A DNA stretch of 37,384 nt, taken from Acidobacteriaceae bacterium (lineage in GTDB: Bacteria; Acidobacteriota; Terriglobia; Bryobacterales; Bryobacteraceae). A program made the translations under genes and the position numbers. The number at the start of each line of letters is the position of its first letter. Positions within the stretch are counted from its first letter, which is position 1. The stretch lies in the NCBI GenBank assembly GCA_019243205.1, contig JAFAUR010000627.1, positions 1-37,384 of the forward strand. Direction: 5' to 3'. The notes below the pieces were generated by a model. That model made no database searches. It was not told where the DNA came from and worked only from the letters and a program-made list of their open reading frames with translations. Below, piece after piece: positions 7,488 through 16,328 of the stretch.

Positions 7488-8330
7488 ATGAGCGACAAGT
7501 ACTTAGCGGGAAAAGTGGCGTGGGTAACGGGAGGTGCCTCCGGCATGGGGCGCGCGACGGCGCTCGCGCTGGCGCGAGCCGGGGCGCACGTCGCGATCGG
7601 CTCGCTGGTCGCTTCGTCGCGCGGCGCTGCGGTTCTGCCGGGCCAGAACTGCCACACACCCGCCGATGATGCGCTTGAGGCGACGAAGTGCGCCATTGAG
7701 TCCGTGGGAGTGCGGGCTATGGCGCTGCCCCTTGACGTCTGTTCAGATGAGTCCGTGCGTGCCTTCCACGCGGTCATACGGGACACCCTTGGCGAGGTTG
7801 ATGTGCTGATCAACGCCGCGGGATCCTCCGTGCGTCAGTTCATCGCCGATCATTCGGACGAACTTTGGTACCGCATGCTCGATGTGAACCTCACGGGGCC
7901 CTACCGCACCATCAAGCTCTGCTTGCCAGGCATGATGAGCCGCCGCTGGGGACGGATCGTCAATTTCGCGTCGACCGCGGCGAATATCGGGTACCCGATG
8001 CACGGCGCCTATTGCGCATCGAAATCGGGCCTGCTGGGGCTCACCCGCTGCGTCGCTCTCGAAGGCGCGCCGTTTGGCGTGACCTGCAACGCGATCAATC
8101 CAGGGTTCGTCGACACCGAAAGCAACTACGCGGCTTCCCAAATGGAAATCGAGATCGCCGGGCTTGACACCACGGTCGACGCATACCGGGCCGGCATCGC
8201 GGCCAGCCTGCCGCAGAAGCGATATCTGAAGCCCGACGAAGTCGCCGCTTTCGCAGCTTTTCTGTGTCGACCCGAAGCGCTCGGCATCGAGGGACAGGAC
8301 ATCACCATCGCGATGGGCTCCCAATGGTAA
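7488..8330 (+). CDS. Short-chain dehydrogenase/reductase
   Basis: A 280-residue classical SDR. It has the NAD(P)-binding TGGASGMG near residue 15, INAAG for the central strand, the catalytic Ser in NFASTAANIG and the Y-x3-K pair in AYCASKSG. It ends with the usual C-terminal GQDITIAMGSQW. The segment between the second strand and the next helix is about 20 residues longer than normal and contains a Cys-His pair. It would oxidise or reduce a hydroxyl/keto group of the compound handled by this operon. The start is the ATG at 7488, because upstream sequence in the same frame has no homology. Its last codons overlap the start of the aldolase gene (ATGGTAA), indicating translational coupling. Confidence 0.9.
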   Translation: MSDKYLAGKVAWVTGGASGMGRATALALARAGAHVAIGSLVASSRGAAVLPGQNCHTPADDALEATKCAIESVGVRAMALPLDVCSDESVRAFHAVIRDTLGEVDVLINAAGSSVRQFIADHSDELWYRMLDVNLTGPYRTIKLCLPGMMSRRWGRIVNFASTAANIGYPMHGAYCASKSGLLGLTRCVALEGAPFGVTCNAINPGFVDTESNYAASQMEIEIAGLDTTVDAYRAGIAASLPQKRYLKPDEVAAFAAFLCRPEALGIEGQDITIAMGSQW

Positions 8331-9106
8331 GTCGCAAACCCGCGCATTCCGCAGCCACGCGGCCCGCGACCGCCAAGCGCTCCGTTCCGGCACTCGCCTT
8401 CTGGCTCGAATATGCCAGCTTGCCCGCTTGCGAGATCGCGGCGCAGGCCGGCTACGACGCGGTGATCTTCGATCTCGAGCACGGGATCATTCCCCAGCAG
8501 GACGCCGATCGACTTGCCTTTGCCTGCAAGAAGCTTGGGCTCACCGTCTATTCTCGCGTCGCTGCGGCCGGACGTGTTTCCATTCAGCATGCGCTCGATT
8601 CCGGGGTCGACGGTGTCATTCTTCCGCAGATTTTGAACGCAGCGCACGCGCGTGAGGCGACCGCCTATACCAAGTATCCACCGCTTGGTACCCGCGGCGT
8701 CGGCTACAGCAGGACCATGAATTACGGCGCCGTCACGCCCGGGTTCTTCGACGACGAGAACGCGCGCTGCCTTTGCTTCCCGATGATCGAGACGGTTGGC
8801 GCATTGGCGGAAGTCGACGCCATTGCAGCCCTCAATACGGTCGACGGCTTGTTCGTCGGCCCGAGCGATCTTTCAATGGCGCGTGGGCGAGGAGCCTTCG
8901 CGGCGACGGATGACGACTTGGGCGATCTGGCAGCGGTCGCCACGGCTGCGGCGAAGGCCGGCAAAGTCTGGGCGCTCCCAGCGCCGAGCCGAAAAATCTT
9001 CAATTTTGCTGTTCGACATGCGGCCGCGCTTGTGACCGTTTGCGACGATCTTACTGCGCTGGGACTCGGCTTTGCTCAGGGTCTCGCGGTGGCGCAGCGA
9101 CGCTGA
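8324..9106 (+). CDS. HpcH/HpaI-family aldolase
   Basis: A 260-residue class II (metal-dependent) aldolase of the HpcH/HpaI or 2-dehydro-3-deoxyglucarate aldolase family. Visible signatures are YDAVIFDLEHG (base/loop), GVDGVILPQI, the metal-ligand Glu in FPMIETVGAL and the Asp in FVGPSDLSMARG. Family members cleave 2-keto-4-hydroxy acids into pyruvate (or a small keto acid) and an aldehyde. The N-terminal 20 residues are a basic, poorly conserved extension. The ATG overlaps the SDR stop codon, so SDR product and aldolase substrate may be consecutive. The exact substrate is not readable. Confidence 0.88.
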   Translation: MVSRKPAHSAATRPATAKRSVPALAFWLEYASLPACEIAAQAGYDAVIFDLEHGIIPQQDADRLAFACKKLGLTVYSRVAAAGRVSIQHALDSGVDGVILPQILNAAHAREATAYTKYPPLGTRGVGYSRTMNYGAVTPGFFDDENARCLCFPMIETVGALAEVDAIAALNTVDGLFVGPSDLSMARGRGAFAATDDDLGDLAAVATAAAKAGKVWALPAPSRKIFNFAVRHAAALVTVCDDLTALGLGFAQGLAVAQRR

Positions 9107-9133
9107 AGCCATGATGTCTTCCAATCGCAGCAC

Positions 9134-9973
9134 ATGGGTCGGACAATGACGAGCCGCGACGTAAATGAGGCGGCCGCGCATTATCGCGCAACGTACGACA
9201 CCGCCCTATCCGAGCTGCTTAGCCGCATCTGGGGCGGCAACCTGCATCTGGGACTTTTTTCAAATCCAGACGAAGCGTTGCCTCAAGCCCAACTGCGCGC
9301 CAATCACCACATGGCCGCAGCTAGTCGTTGCCAAGCGGGTCAGGTGGTCGTCGAAGCCGCTTGCGGGGTGGGCAGCACGGCGCGTTATCTCGCGGAGAAT
9401 TACGGCGTTCGCGTGCGCGCCACGAACATAGCCGAGTCCCAACTCACCGAGGCGCGTGAGCTCACGGAGCGGGCCGGTCTTGGGCACCTGGTGGACTTCT
9501 CCTTCGCTGACTATCACGAGCTGCCCTTCGCCGACGCGAGCTTCGATGTCTGGTGGTGTCAGGAGGCGTTGCTCTACGCCGTCGACAAGCGTCGGGTGCT
9601 CGAGGAGGCTATCCGCGTCGTGCGTCCGAGCGGCCGCCTCATCATGTCTGACCTTCTGCTAGGCGATGGTGTCGCCGGTAGCGAACGCGAGGACTTCACG
9701 AGCAAGTTGAAGGCCCCTCACATGTGGTCCATGGGCCATTGGGACCGGCTTATTGCTGGCCTGCCCGTTTGCGTGGCCGAGCGGCACGATTGGGGAGCTC
9801 ATGCGGCGCCGACCTTTCGCAATGTGCTCGCCAATTTTGAAGGTGTGCGGGACGAGTTCACCGGGCGGCTCGGAACTGCTGCGATGGAGGCCGCCAGAGA
9901 ACGCCTCTCGATACAATACGAATTTGCGCAGGCAGGGAAGCTCAGCTGGTGCTTCTATGCGCTCGTGCGCTGA
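9134..9973 (+). CDS. SAM-dependent methyltransferase, sarcosine/dimethylglycine-methyltransferase-like
   Basis: A 279-residue class I methyltransferase. Motif I is VVVEAACGVGSTARYLA at residues 71-87. The segment after it (DYHELPFADASFDVWWCQEA) holds motif II. The N-terminal YDTALSELLSRIWGGNLHLG and the post-motif arrangement resemble the sarcosine/dimethylglycine N-methyltransferase and cyclopropane-synthase-like branch. It may methylate a small amine, but a catabolic operon is an unusual place for betaine synthesis, so the acceptor is uncertain. A second ATG at 9146 (MTSRDVNEA) is an equally plausible start; neither has a clear ribosome binding site. It follows the aldolase by 27 bases. Confidence 0.78.
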   Translation: MGRTMTSRDVNEAAAHYRATYDTALSELLSRIWGGNLHLGLFSNPDEALPQAQLRANHHMAAASRCQAGQVVVEAACGVGSTARYLAENYGVRVRATNIAESQLTEARELTERAGLGHLVDFSFADYHELPFADASFDVWWCQEALLYAVDKRRVLEEAIRVVRPSGRLIMSDLLLGDGVAGSEREDFTSKLKAPHMWSMGHWDRLIAGLPVCVAERHDWGAHAAPTFRNVLANFEGVRDEFTGRLGTAAMEAARERLSIQYEFAQAGKLSWCFYALVR

Positions 9974-10117
9974 GGAACGTAGCGTTTTGCGACCGGCGGC
10001 CTATGCGTGTATCAGCGATGCAAAGAATAAACTTGCCAGTCTGCCGAAGACGCACAAGGGGAGGTCAGCGAGGATCGGATGACAGGAGCCGGGTTTGAGT
10101 GAGGCCAAGGTCGAACC

Positions 10118-11068
10118 GTGCTGCTAAAGCTCGTTGGCTATCGGCTCGCGCGGGGATTGACCACGCTTTGGCTTGTCTCGCTGCTGATCTTCGCCAGCAC
10201 CGAGATTCTTCCAGGTGACGTGGCGACAGCGATACTCGGCCAGTCGCGGACACCCGAAACGGTTGCAGCCATCCGCAATTCGCTTGGCCTCAATCGCCCG
10301 GCCTATATTCGCTATGCTGACTGGCTTGGCCACTTCGTCCGAGGCGACATCGGAAAGTCGCTGGCGAACCAGCGGGACATCGCGCCGGAGATCCGCGAGC
10401 GGCTCGGCAATACGCTCTTCCTTGCAGGCATCGCGGCCTGCATCTCGGTGCCGCTTTCCATCTTGCTTGGCTTGCTGGCGGCAATCCGCCACGAGAGTTT
10501 CTTCGACCGGCTCGTCAGCGCCGCTACGCTTGCGACAATATCCTTCCCCGAATTTTTCATCGGATACGTGCTGATCATCGTCTTCGCGGTCAAGCTCGAC
10601 TGGTTCCCTAGTCTCGCGATGATCGACTCACAAATGGGCTTCTGGGCTCGGTTGGATGCGATTGCGTTGCCGGCGGCAACGCTCGTCCTGGTCGTGCTCG
10701 CCCACATGATGCGGCAGACCCGGGCCGCAGTCCTCAACATCCTTGGCCATCCTTTCATCGAGATGGCGGTTCTCAAAGGGGTTCCGAAGTGGCGCATCGT
10801 GCTCGAGCATGCCGTGCCGAACGCGCTCGCCCCGATCGTTAACGTGGTGGCGCTTAATCTGGCGTATCTTGTTGTCGGTGTCGTGGTGGTTGAGGTCGTG
10901 TTCGTCTATCCCGGTATGGGCCAACTCATGGTCGACTCGGTCGCGAAGCGCGACGTGCCGGTGGTCCAGACCTGCGGCCTGATCTTTGCGCTCACCTATG
11001 TCGGGCTCAATATGATCGCAGATCTCGTCGGCGTGTTGTCTAATCCGCGCCTAAGGCACCCGCGATGA
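10118..11068 (+). CDS. Dipeptide/oligopeptide-type ABC transporter permease, DppB-like
   Basis: A 316-residue inner-membrane permease with about six hydrophobic segments. The first is at 9-30 and is followed by the long periplasmic loop typical of DppB/OppB. The cytoplasmic EAA loop is EMAVLKGVPKWRIVLEHAVP. The GTG start has AAGGT seven bases upstream and gives the standard N-terminus. It forms the pore with the next gene's product, with which it overlaps by four bases (ATGA). The family carries di/oligopeptides, nickel, glycosides and opine-like compounds, so substrate cannot be fixed from the permease. Confidence 0.9.
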   Translation: MLLKLVGYRLARGLTTLWLVSLLIFASTEILPGDVATAILGQSRTPETVAAIRNSLGLNRPAYIRYADWLGHFVRGDIGKSLANQRDIAPEIRERLGNTLFLAGIAACISVPLSILLGLLAAIRHESFFDRLVSAATLATISFPEFFIGYVLIIVFAVKLDWFPSLAMIDSQMGFWARLDAIALPAATLVLVVLAHMMRQTRAAVLNILGHPFIEMAVLKGVPKWRIVLEHAVPNALAPIVNVVALNLAYLVVGVVVVEVVFVYPGMGQLMVDSVAKRDVPVVQTCGLIFALTYVGLNMIADLVGVLSNPRLRHPR

Positions 11069-11907
11069 GACCGGGCGCGATCAAAGTCTTCAGAACCCGT
11101 TTGTCGATCGGTGCGCTGCTGGGCTTCACTATCGTCGGGATCAACTTGGCGGCGGTCATCCTCGCTCCCGTCATCGCGCCCTACGGACAAGCCGATCTCG
11201 TCGGCGACGTCTGGGCGCCCCCGAGCGCCCAGTTCTGGCTCGGACTCGACAGCCTCGGCCGCGACATGCTGTCCCGGCTTCTCTATGGGGCGCGCACGAC
11301 CGTCAGCATCGCGCTGCTGATCACAGTCTGCTCATTCGCGATCGGCATCATGACCGGTTTCACCGCAGCGGTCATCGGTCGCTGGGTTGATATTGCCTTG
11401 AGCCAACTCGTCGACGCGGTAATGGCCATTCCCACCTTGATCTTTGCGCTGGTTATCCTCTCTGTGCTGGGCACCTCGGTGCCTGCCCTGGTGGGCACGA
11501 TTGCCGTGTTGGATTCAACGCGCGTTTTCCGGCTCTGCCGCGCGATCGGGCTCAACATCGTTGTCATGGATTACGTTGAGGTCGCACGGCTGCGCGGCGA
11601 GAAGCTATGGTGGATCATGAGCCGAGAGGTGCTGCCGAACAGCTTACCGCCCCTGATCACCGAATTCGGCCTACGGTTCTGCTTCGCCTTTCTATTCATT
11701 GCGGCATTGAGCTTCGTGGGGCTTGGCATCCAGCCGCCGATTGCTGATTGGGGCGGCATGGTCCGTGACAACGCGCCAGCTATCAACTTCGGCGGATTAG
11801 CTCCCCTCATTCCCGCGGCGGCGATCGCGCAACTCACGATCGGGGTCAATCTGCTCGTCGACTGGTATTTGTCGATCCACAGCCGACCGCATGGGTTGGC
11901 TGCATGA
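11065..11907 (+). CDS. Dipeptide/oligopeptide-type ABC transporter permease, DppC-like
   Basis: A 280-residue permease with an N-terminal transmembrane helix (about 11-33) and the DppC signature FWLGLDSLGRDMLSRLLYGA. About five further helices follow, with the EAA loop DYVEVARLRGEKLWWIMSRE. It pairs with the DppB-like protein in the inner membrane. Both ends overlap neighbours by ATGA, so the three transporter genes are translated as a unit. Confidence 0.9.
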   Translation: MRPGAIKVFRTRLSIGALLGFTIVGINLAAVILAPVIAPYGQADLVGDVWAPPSAQFWLGLDSLGRDMLSRLLYGARTTVSIALLITVCSFAIGIMTGFTAAVIGRWVDIALSQLVDAVMAIPTLIFALVILSVLGTSVPALVGTIAVLDSTRVFRLCRAIGLNIVVMDYVEVARLRGEKLWWIMSREVLPNSLPPLITEFGLRFCFAFLFIAALSFVGLGIQPPIADWGGMVRDNAPAINFGGLAPLIPAAAIAQLTIGVNLLVDWYLSIHSRPHGLAA

Positions 11908-13547
11908 GCGCCGAGATTTTACGGATGGAGCGCTTATGCATTGATGCGCAGGCCGAGCACGGGGGTCCGGCGCGGCGCATCGTCGACAGCGTCAATCTTG
12001 TGCTCGATCGCGGTGAAGTGCTGGGGCTTATTGGCGAGTCGGGAACCGGCAAGTCTACGATTGCGCTGGCCGCTCTCGGATATGTCAGGCCGGGCTGCAC
12101 GATCGCAGGCGGACGGGTCCTGTTCGGTGGCACCGATCTGCGGACGCTTTCCTCGGAGCAACGCCGCCAGCTTCGTGGTCGGCGAATCGCCTATATCGCG
12201 CAAAGTGCCGCCGCCGCCTTCGATCCGGCTAAGCGGCTCTATAGCCAAGTCTGCGAAGCACCGATCCGCCACGGGATGATGGGCCGTGATGAGGCGCGCG
12301 CTCAAGCGGTGCAGCTGTTCCGAGAACTCGATCTTCCCGCGCCGGCAACGTTCGGGGAACGTTATCCCCACCAGGTTTCGGGCGGCCAACTGCAGCGGGC
12401 CATGGTGGCGATGGCCATGTCATGCCAACCCGAAATCCTCGTCCTGGACGAGCCAACGACTGCGCTCGACGTCACAACGCAAATCGAAGTCCTTGCCGCG
12501 ATCCGCAACACGATTCGCAAGCACCACACGGCAGGTCTCTACATTACCCACGATCTCGCCGTCGTCGCCCAAGTCGCGCATCGGATTATGGTCCTCCGCG
12601 ATGGCAAAGTGATCGAAGAAGGCCGCGCCGAGCAGATCCTTCACCAGCCGAAGATGGACTACACGCGGGCCCTCGTCTCACTGTATCAAACTAGAAGTCG
12701 CAAGCATCACCCATCGCCTGTGGATCGCGAGCCGATCCTAAAGCTGACCGATCTCGGGGCGAGCTACGCCAAGCTGACGCGCGTCATTGATGACATAAAC
12801 CTTTCGGTTGGACCGGGTGAGACGGTGGCTGTCGTCGGCGAATCCGGGAGCGGGAAAAGCACCTTGGCGCGGGTCATAACCGGCTTGTTGCCACGCGAGA
12901 AGGGGGAGATCCGATTCCGGAATGCGGTGTTGCCGCCAGCTCTGGCGCAACGCGGCCCCGATGTCCTGCGCCGGATCCAGATGATTTATCAGATGCCGGA
13001 CATCGCGCTCAATCCGCGCCACACAGTAGGCGAAATCATCGGCCGTCCGCTTAGCTTCTATCTCGGCACTGACGGAGCCAAGCGCGAGCGTCGGATTATC
13101 GAGCTGCTTCATTCCATAGACCTACCGCCCGAATTCGCCCATCGATTGCCCGGTGAGCTAAGCGGCGGACAGAAACAGCGCATCTGTATCGCTCGTGCGC
13201 TCGCGGCTGAGCCCGATCTTGTCATTTGCGACGAGGTCACATCGGCGCTCGATCCGTTGGTGGCCGACGGCATTCTTAACCTCTTGGGACAATTGCAACG
13301 CGAGCACGGCTGCGCTTACCTCTTCATTACGCACGATCTCGGCATCGTGAGGCGGATGGCGGACAAGGTGGCGGTGATGTTTAAGGGCAGAATAGTTGCG
13401 CAGGGTCCAGTCGAAAACGTATTCGCACCACCGTACCAGCCCTATACGGAGTTGCTGCTATCCTCAGTGCCGGAGATGCGCCTCGATTGGCTGGATGGCG
13501 TGTTGGCCGGCCGTGCCCGCGCGCGAGCCACCGTAGCGGTTGCCTAG
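11904..13547 (+). CDS. Fused double ABC ATPase (DppD-DppF type) of the peptide-type importer
   Basis: A 547-residue protein with two complete nucleotide-binding domains. The first has Walker A GESGTGKST (about 43-51), signature VSGGQLQR and Walker B LVLDEPTTALD. The second has GESGSGKST, signature LSGGQKQR and VICDEVTSALD, where Glu-Val replaces the usual Glu-Pro. In most organisms DppD and DppF are two genes; the fusion is common in Hyphomicrobiales. It powers the DppB/DppC pore from the cytoplasm. Start overlaps the DppC stop by ATGA. No substrate-binding gene follows on this strand; the likely one is at 14504-16105 on the other strand. Confidence 0.92.
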   Translation: MSAEILRMERLCIDAQAEHGGPARRIVDSVNLVLDRGEVLGLIGESGTGKSTIALAALGYVRPGCTIAGGRVLFGGTDLRTLSSEQRRQLRGRRIAYIAQSAAAAFDPAKRLYSQVCEAPIRHGMMGRDEARAQAVQLFRELDLPAPATFGERYPHQVSGGQLQRAMVAMAMSCQPEILVLDEPTTALDVTTQIEVLAAIRNTIRKHHTAGLYITHDLAVVAQVAHRIMVLRDGKVIEEGRAEQILHQPKMDYTRALVSLYQTRSRKHHPSPVDREPILKLTDLGASYAKLTRVIDDINLSVGPGETVAVVGESGSGKSTLARVITGLLPREKGEIRFRNAVLPPALAQRGPDVLRRIQMIYQMPDIALNPRHTVGEIIGRPLSFYLGTDGAKRERRIIELLHSIDLPPEFAHRLPGELSGGQKQRICIARALAAEPDLVICDEVTSALDPLVADGILNLLGQLQREHGCAYLFITHDLGIVRRMADKVAVMFKGRIVAQGPVENVFAPPYQPYTELLLSSVPEMRLDWLDGVLAGRARARATVAVA

Positions 13548-13601
13548 CCGATTGCCGCAGAGAAAGCCCCTCGAGCCGCTCCAAGCGCGAGGCTACAACG
13601 C

Positions 13602-14477
13602 TTAGGCGTAGTGCGGCACGACCAGGAAGGCAAAGGACAAGGGCTGATCAGTGTAATTCCAATACTGGTGCCGCGTCTTGGGCGGAAGGTAGAGCATGTC
13701 CCACGTGTCAAGTTCGAACCAATCATAACTGTCAGGTAGGTAAACATGCAGCTTTCCGGTTGTGACGAACATAATCTTGTCACCAGGATGAGACCGATCG
13801 TCAGAGCGAGCCCCCGGCATGAGTTCCGCTACCCCTGCGGTCAGCTTCTCGGTGCTCGCAAACAGCAACTCGAGCACCGGATGCTCATCGCCGTGAATAA
13901 AGGGCAGCGCGTCGCGTCGTGTTAATGTGATCGGGCCGCCGCTGTTCGCCGCTTCCGCTCGGGCACTTGCAAGAGCTTGAGGCCACCGTTGAAGCAGATC
14001 CGAGCGGCCGTCCTGCTCAGTGCCGAACCTGGGCTTGGTCGCGCCGAACTCGAGCTCGCTTACATGCGGCGGGCGTTCCTGCGGGCCGTACCAATCGAGC
14101 ACCGCACATTCCTCTGTTCTGAAATTGTAGCCGAAATGCCACCGCGCACCGCGAAAGAGCACTGCCTCGCCCGCACGTGCGATCGCGGTGTCGCCTGTTG
14201 ATGGATCTTTGACCGCGAGTTCACCTTTTAGAACGTAGTAAAACCGGTCCTGGTCGAAGAATGACTTCCAACTATCGGATGATTTGAAGTAACCGCCCGG
14301 TTTCAGCTTGTAGATCAGCGTGGCGATTTTCTCGTTGCGACCGTAGACGATATCGGCCACTTCGCCGGATTTGCCGTCCCCCCAAAGAAACCTTGAGGCG
14401 TCCTGATGGCGCACGACGGTCGGTCCCTTTAGCGGATTGACCTGTTTGGGTGCGTTCTTGGGTTTGTCGGTTGCCAT
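13602..14477 (-). CDS. Bicupin-domain protein
   Basis: A 291-residue soluble protein with two cupin barrels. In the first (about 60-135) the segment FYYVLKGELAVKD is followed by AGEAVLFRGARWHFGYN. In the second (about 200-290) SHPGDKIMFVTTGKLHVYLP is followed by YLPPKTRHQYWNY. Metal ligands are only partly conserved in the first barrel. Bicupins include dioxygenases, isomerases and binding proteins, so the activity is not fixed. It is the second gene of a minus-strand pair with the substrate-binding protein, 26 bases apart, which suggests that it acts on the imported compound. It converges with the ABC ATPase gene across 54 bases in which I see only an imperfect GC hairpin and no T-run. Confidence 0.75.
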   Translation of the reverse strand: MATDKPKNAPKQVNPLKGPTVVRHQDASRFLWGDGKSGEVADIVYGRNEKIATLIYKLKPGGYFKSSDSWKSFFDQDRFYYVLKGELAVKDPSTGDTAIARAGEAVLFRGARWHFGYNFRTEECAVLDWYGPQERPPHVSELEFGATKPRFGTEQDGRSDLLQRWPQALASARAEAANSGGPITLTRRDALPFIHGDEHPVLELLFASTEKLTAGVAELMPGARSDDRSHPGDKIMFVTTGKLHVYLPDSYDWFELDTWDMLYLPPKTRHQYWNYTDQPLSFAFLVVPHYA

Positions 14478-14503
14478 ATGGTCGCCTCAAGCTCTGCAGC
14501 GCA

Positions 14504-16105
14504 TCATACATGCCACCAGCGCTGTGCGATCCGAAAACCGTCGAGATCCAGGCTCGACAGCAGCGGACCATGGGACACCTTACCGGAATGCGCGGTGACG
14601 AATGTCGTGAACATGATGACGATCACGCCATTGTCGTCGTGCATGAGCTGCTGACATTCAGCGTACATCGTCGCGCGCTTCTTCTCGTCGAGCTCCGAAC
14701 GGGCGGCGACCAGCAGTTCATTGAAACGTGGATTCTTCCAGAACGTATCGTTCTGATTGGAGTCAGCGGCATAGGCGAAGGTGAGAGTCCCATCAGCCGT
14801 CGGGCGCCCTAGCCATTCGCTGGCGCAGAACCCCTTGTGCTGCCAAACATTGTCCCAATAGCCGTCATTCGGTTCGCGCACCACGGTAAGATCAATGCCG
14901 GCTTTGGCCGCACTTTCGCGGAATATAGTGGCGGCGTCGACCGCACCGGTGAACGCAACGTCGGCCGCCGAGAGCTCGATTTTCAGGTTCGGCATGCCGG
15001 CCTTTTTAAGCAAGCTCTTCGCCATGTCGGGGTCGTACTTATGGACTGGCTGCGGATCGATCGCGAACTTGACCGAGGGTGCCACGGTATTGTCATTGCC
15101 TGGCACCCCGATGCCGCCGAACACGCGCTGAATGATTGCTTCCCGATCGATGGCGAACTTCAAGGCATTGCGCACATCAGCATTATCGAATGGCGGCGTC
15201 GTAACCAGCATGGCGAAGGTGTTGTGCTCGTAGCCGGTCACTTTATCGACTGCGATCCCAGGCTTCTGTTCAATGAACTTGAGGGTCTTGGCGTCGCACC
15301 GATCCATAACGTCGAGCTGACCCGACAGCAGCGCATTGGTGCGCGCGGTTGGGTCGATGATTGAAAGCAAGCTCACGTCGTCGAACCAAGTGTCTCGGTA
15401 GTAGTTTGGATTACGCTTGGTTCGGGTAATCGAGCCTGGCTTAAACTCCTCGAGCGCGTACGGTCCGGTGCCAATGCCCGATTGCCAGTCAGCCTCGCCG
15501 TTGTCCTTGGCCGGCATGATCGCCAGACGATGCTCAGCCATTACGTACGGAAAGTCGGCGTTGCCGCCAACGAGATTGAAAATGACGTGATCACCGTCGG
15601 CCTTCACTTCGGTGATTTGCTTGGCGGTCGCCTTAAGGGCGGATTTCGAGTCGGCACCCAAATGGTGTCGAACCGAGGCAACGACATCGTCTGCCGTGAC
15701 GTCCCTGCCGTTATGGAACGTCACCCCTTTTCGCAGCTTGAGGGCCCAGGTCTTGGCGCCGTTGGACGGCTCATAGGATTCCGCCAGGTCGTTGGTAATG
15801 TTGCCATGCTCGTCGACCTGCGTGAGAAGGCTTCTGATGGTCAGGTTCACGGTTCCCATGTAGCTATCGAGAATGGCGCCCGGATCGAGTGTGTTGGAGG
15901 TCGCGCCCCAGCTGATCCCGACTCGCAAGCTGCCGCCTTTTTGAGGTGTTGCCGCCAGTGCCTGGGTAAAGCTTGCCTCGGCAAGGGTCACAGTTAGGCC
16001 GGCGGCGAGACTTAGCTGAATGAACTCTCGGCGGCTCATCCGGCCAAGGCGCGCTTCCCGCGCCATCCATTCCTCTCGTTCACTGGCTATCATGGACGCA
16101 CTCAT
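14504..16105 (-). CDS. Family 5 (peptide/nickel-type) ABC transporter substrate-binding protein, Tat signal
   Basis: A 533-residue periplasmic protein. Residues about 20-52 are a Tat signal: SRREFIQ, a hydrophobic stretch, then AQALA-like cleavage at SFTQALA. The mature part starts KGGSLRVGISWG and contains the SBP_bac_5 signatures WALKLRKGVTFHNGRDVTAD and GTGPYALEEF, and a late WNKP-like WKNPRFNELL. It delivers a peptide-like or amine-containing solute to an importer, most likely the DppBCDF-type one at 10118-13547, which has no binding protein of its own. A good ribosome binding site (GGGAG) lies 5 bases before the ATG. The gene diverges from an enolase-superfamily gene across 223 bases. 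Confidence 0.9.
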   Translation of the reverse strand: MSASMIASEREEWMAREARLGRMSRREFIQLSLAAGLTVTLAEASFTQALAATPQKGGSLRVGISWGATSNTLDPGAILDSYMGTVNLTIRSLLTQVDEHGNITNDLAESYEPSNGAKTWALKLRKGVTFHNGRDVTADDVVASVRHHLGADSKSALKATAKQITEVKADGDHVIFNLVGGNADFPYVMAEHRLAIMPAKDNGEADWQSGIGTGPYALEEFKPGSITRTKRNPNYYRDTWFDDVSLLSIIDPTARTNALLSGQLDVMDRCDAKTLKFIEQKPGIAVDKVTGYEHNTFAMLVTTPPFDNADVRNALKFAIDREAIIQRVFGGIGVPGNDNTVAPSVKFAIDPQPVHKYDPDMAKSLLKKAGMPNLKIELSAADVAFTGAVDAATIFRESAAKAGIDLTVVREPNDGYWDNVWQHKGFCASEWLGRPTADGTLTFAYAADSNQNDTFWKNPRFNELLVAARSELDEKKRATMYAECQQLMHDDNGVIVIMFTTFVTAHSGKVSHGPLLSSLDLDGFRIAQRWWHV

Positions 16106-16148
16106 GGCTTCTCCCTTCGATTATCAAGCTCGCCTCGGAGGACATTGG

Positions 16149-16163
16149 CATGCTCGCAGCATG
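16149..16163. promoter_or_regulatory. Inverted repeat CATGCT-N3-AGCATG in a divergent promoter region
   Basis: Perfect 6-base arms separated by CGC, 44 bases upstream of the substrate-binding gene start. Such a site could be an operator for the divergent pair; the binding protein is unknown. Confidence 0.35.
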
Positions 16164-16249
16164 TCCAAAACAGGCTTCCCGCTGTTAAGTTTTGTGCATA
16201 TTCACGCTAGGGCGGGATGGGTTGTGGCTTGAGCCTGAAAGCGACACTG

Positions 16250-16269
16250 TATGGCTTAAACGCGCCATA
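16250..16269. promoter_or_regulatory. Inverted repeat TATGGC-N8-GCCATA in the same divergent region
   Basis: Perfect 6-base arms with an 8-base spacer, 60 bases upstream of the enolase-superfamily start at 16329. The two half-sites are 14 bases apart from first base to first base. It is a second candidate operator in the 223-base divergent gap and is unrelated in sequence to the one at 16149. Confidence 0.35.
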
Positions 16270-16328
16270 ATGGGAACGTTGCTGAGCTGTCATCGAAGCG
16301 CCCTGTTTTCGACCCGGAGGACGGGTGC

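Noticed and set aside
7743-8393. 216-codon minus-strand frame under the SDR gene
   Set aside because: Antisense of a clear SDR with catalytic motifs.
13548-13601. Terminator between the convergent ATPase and bicupin genes
   Set aside because: Only an imperfect AGCC-CTCG/CGAGGCT stem with a bulge and no T-run.
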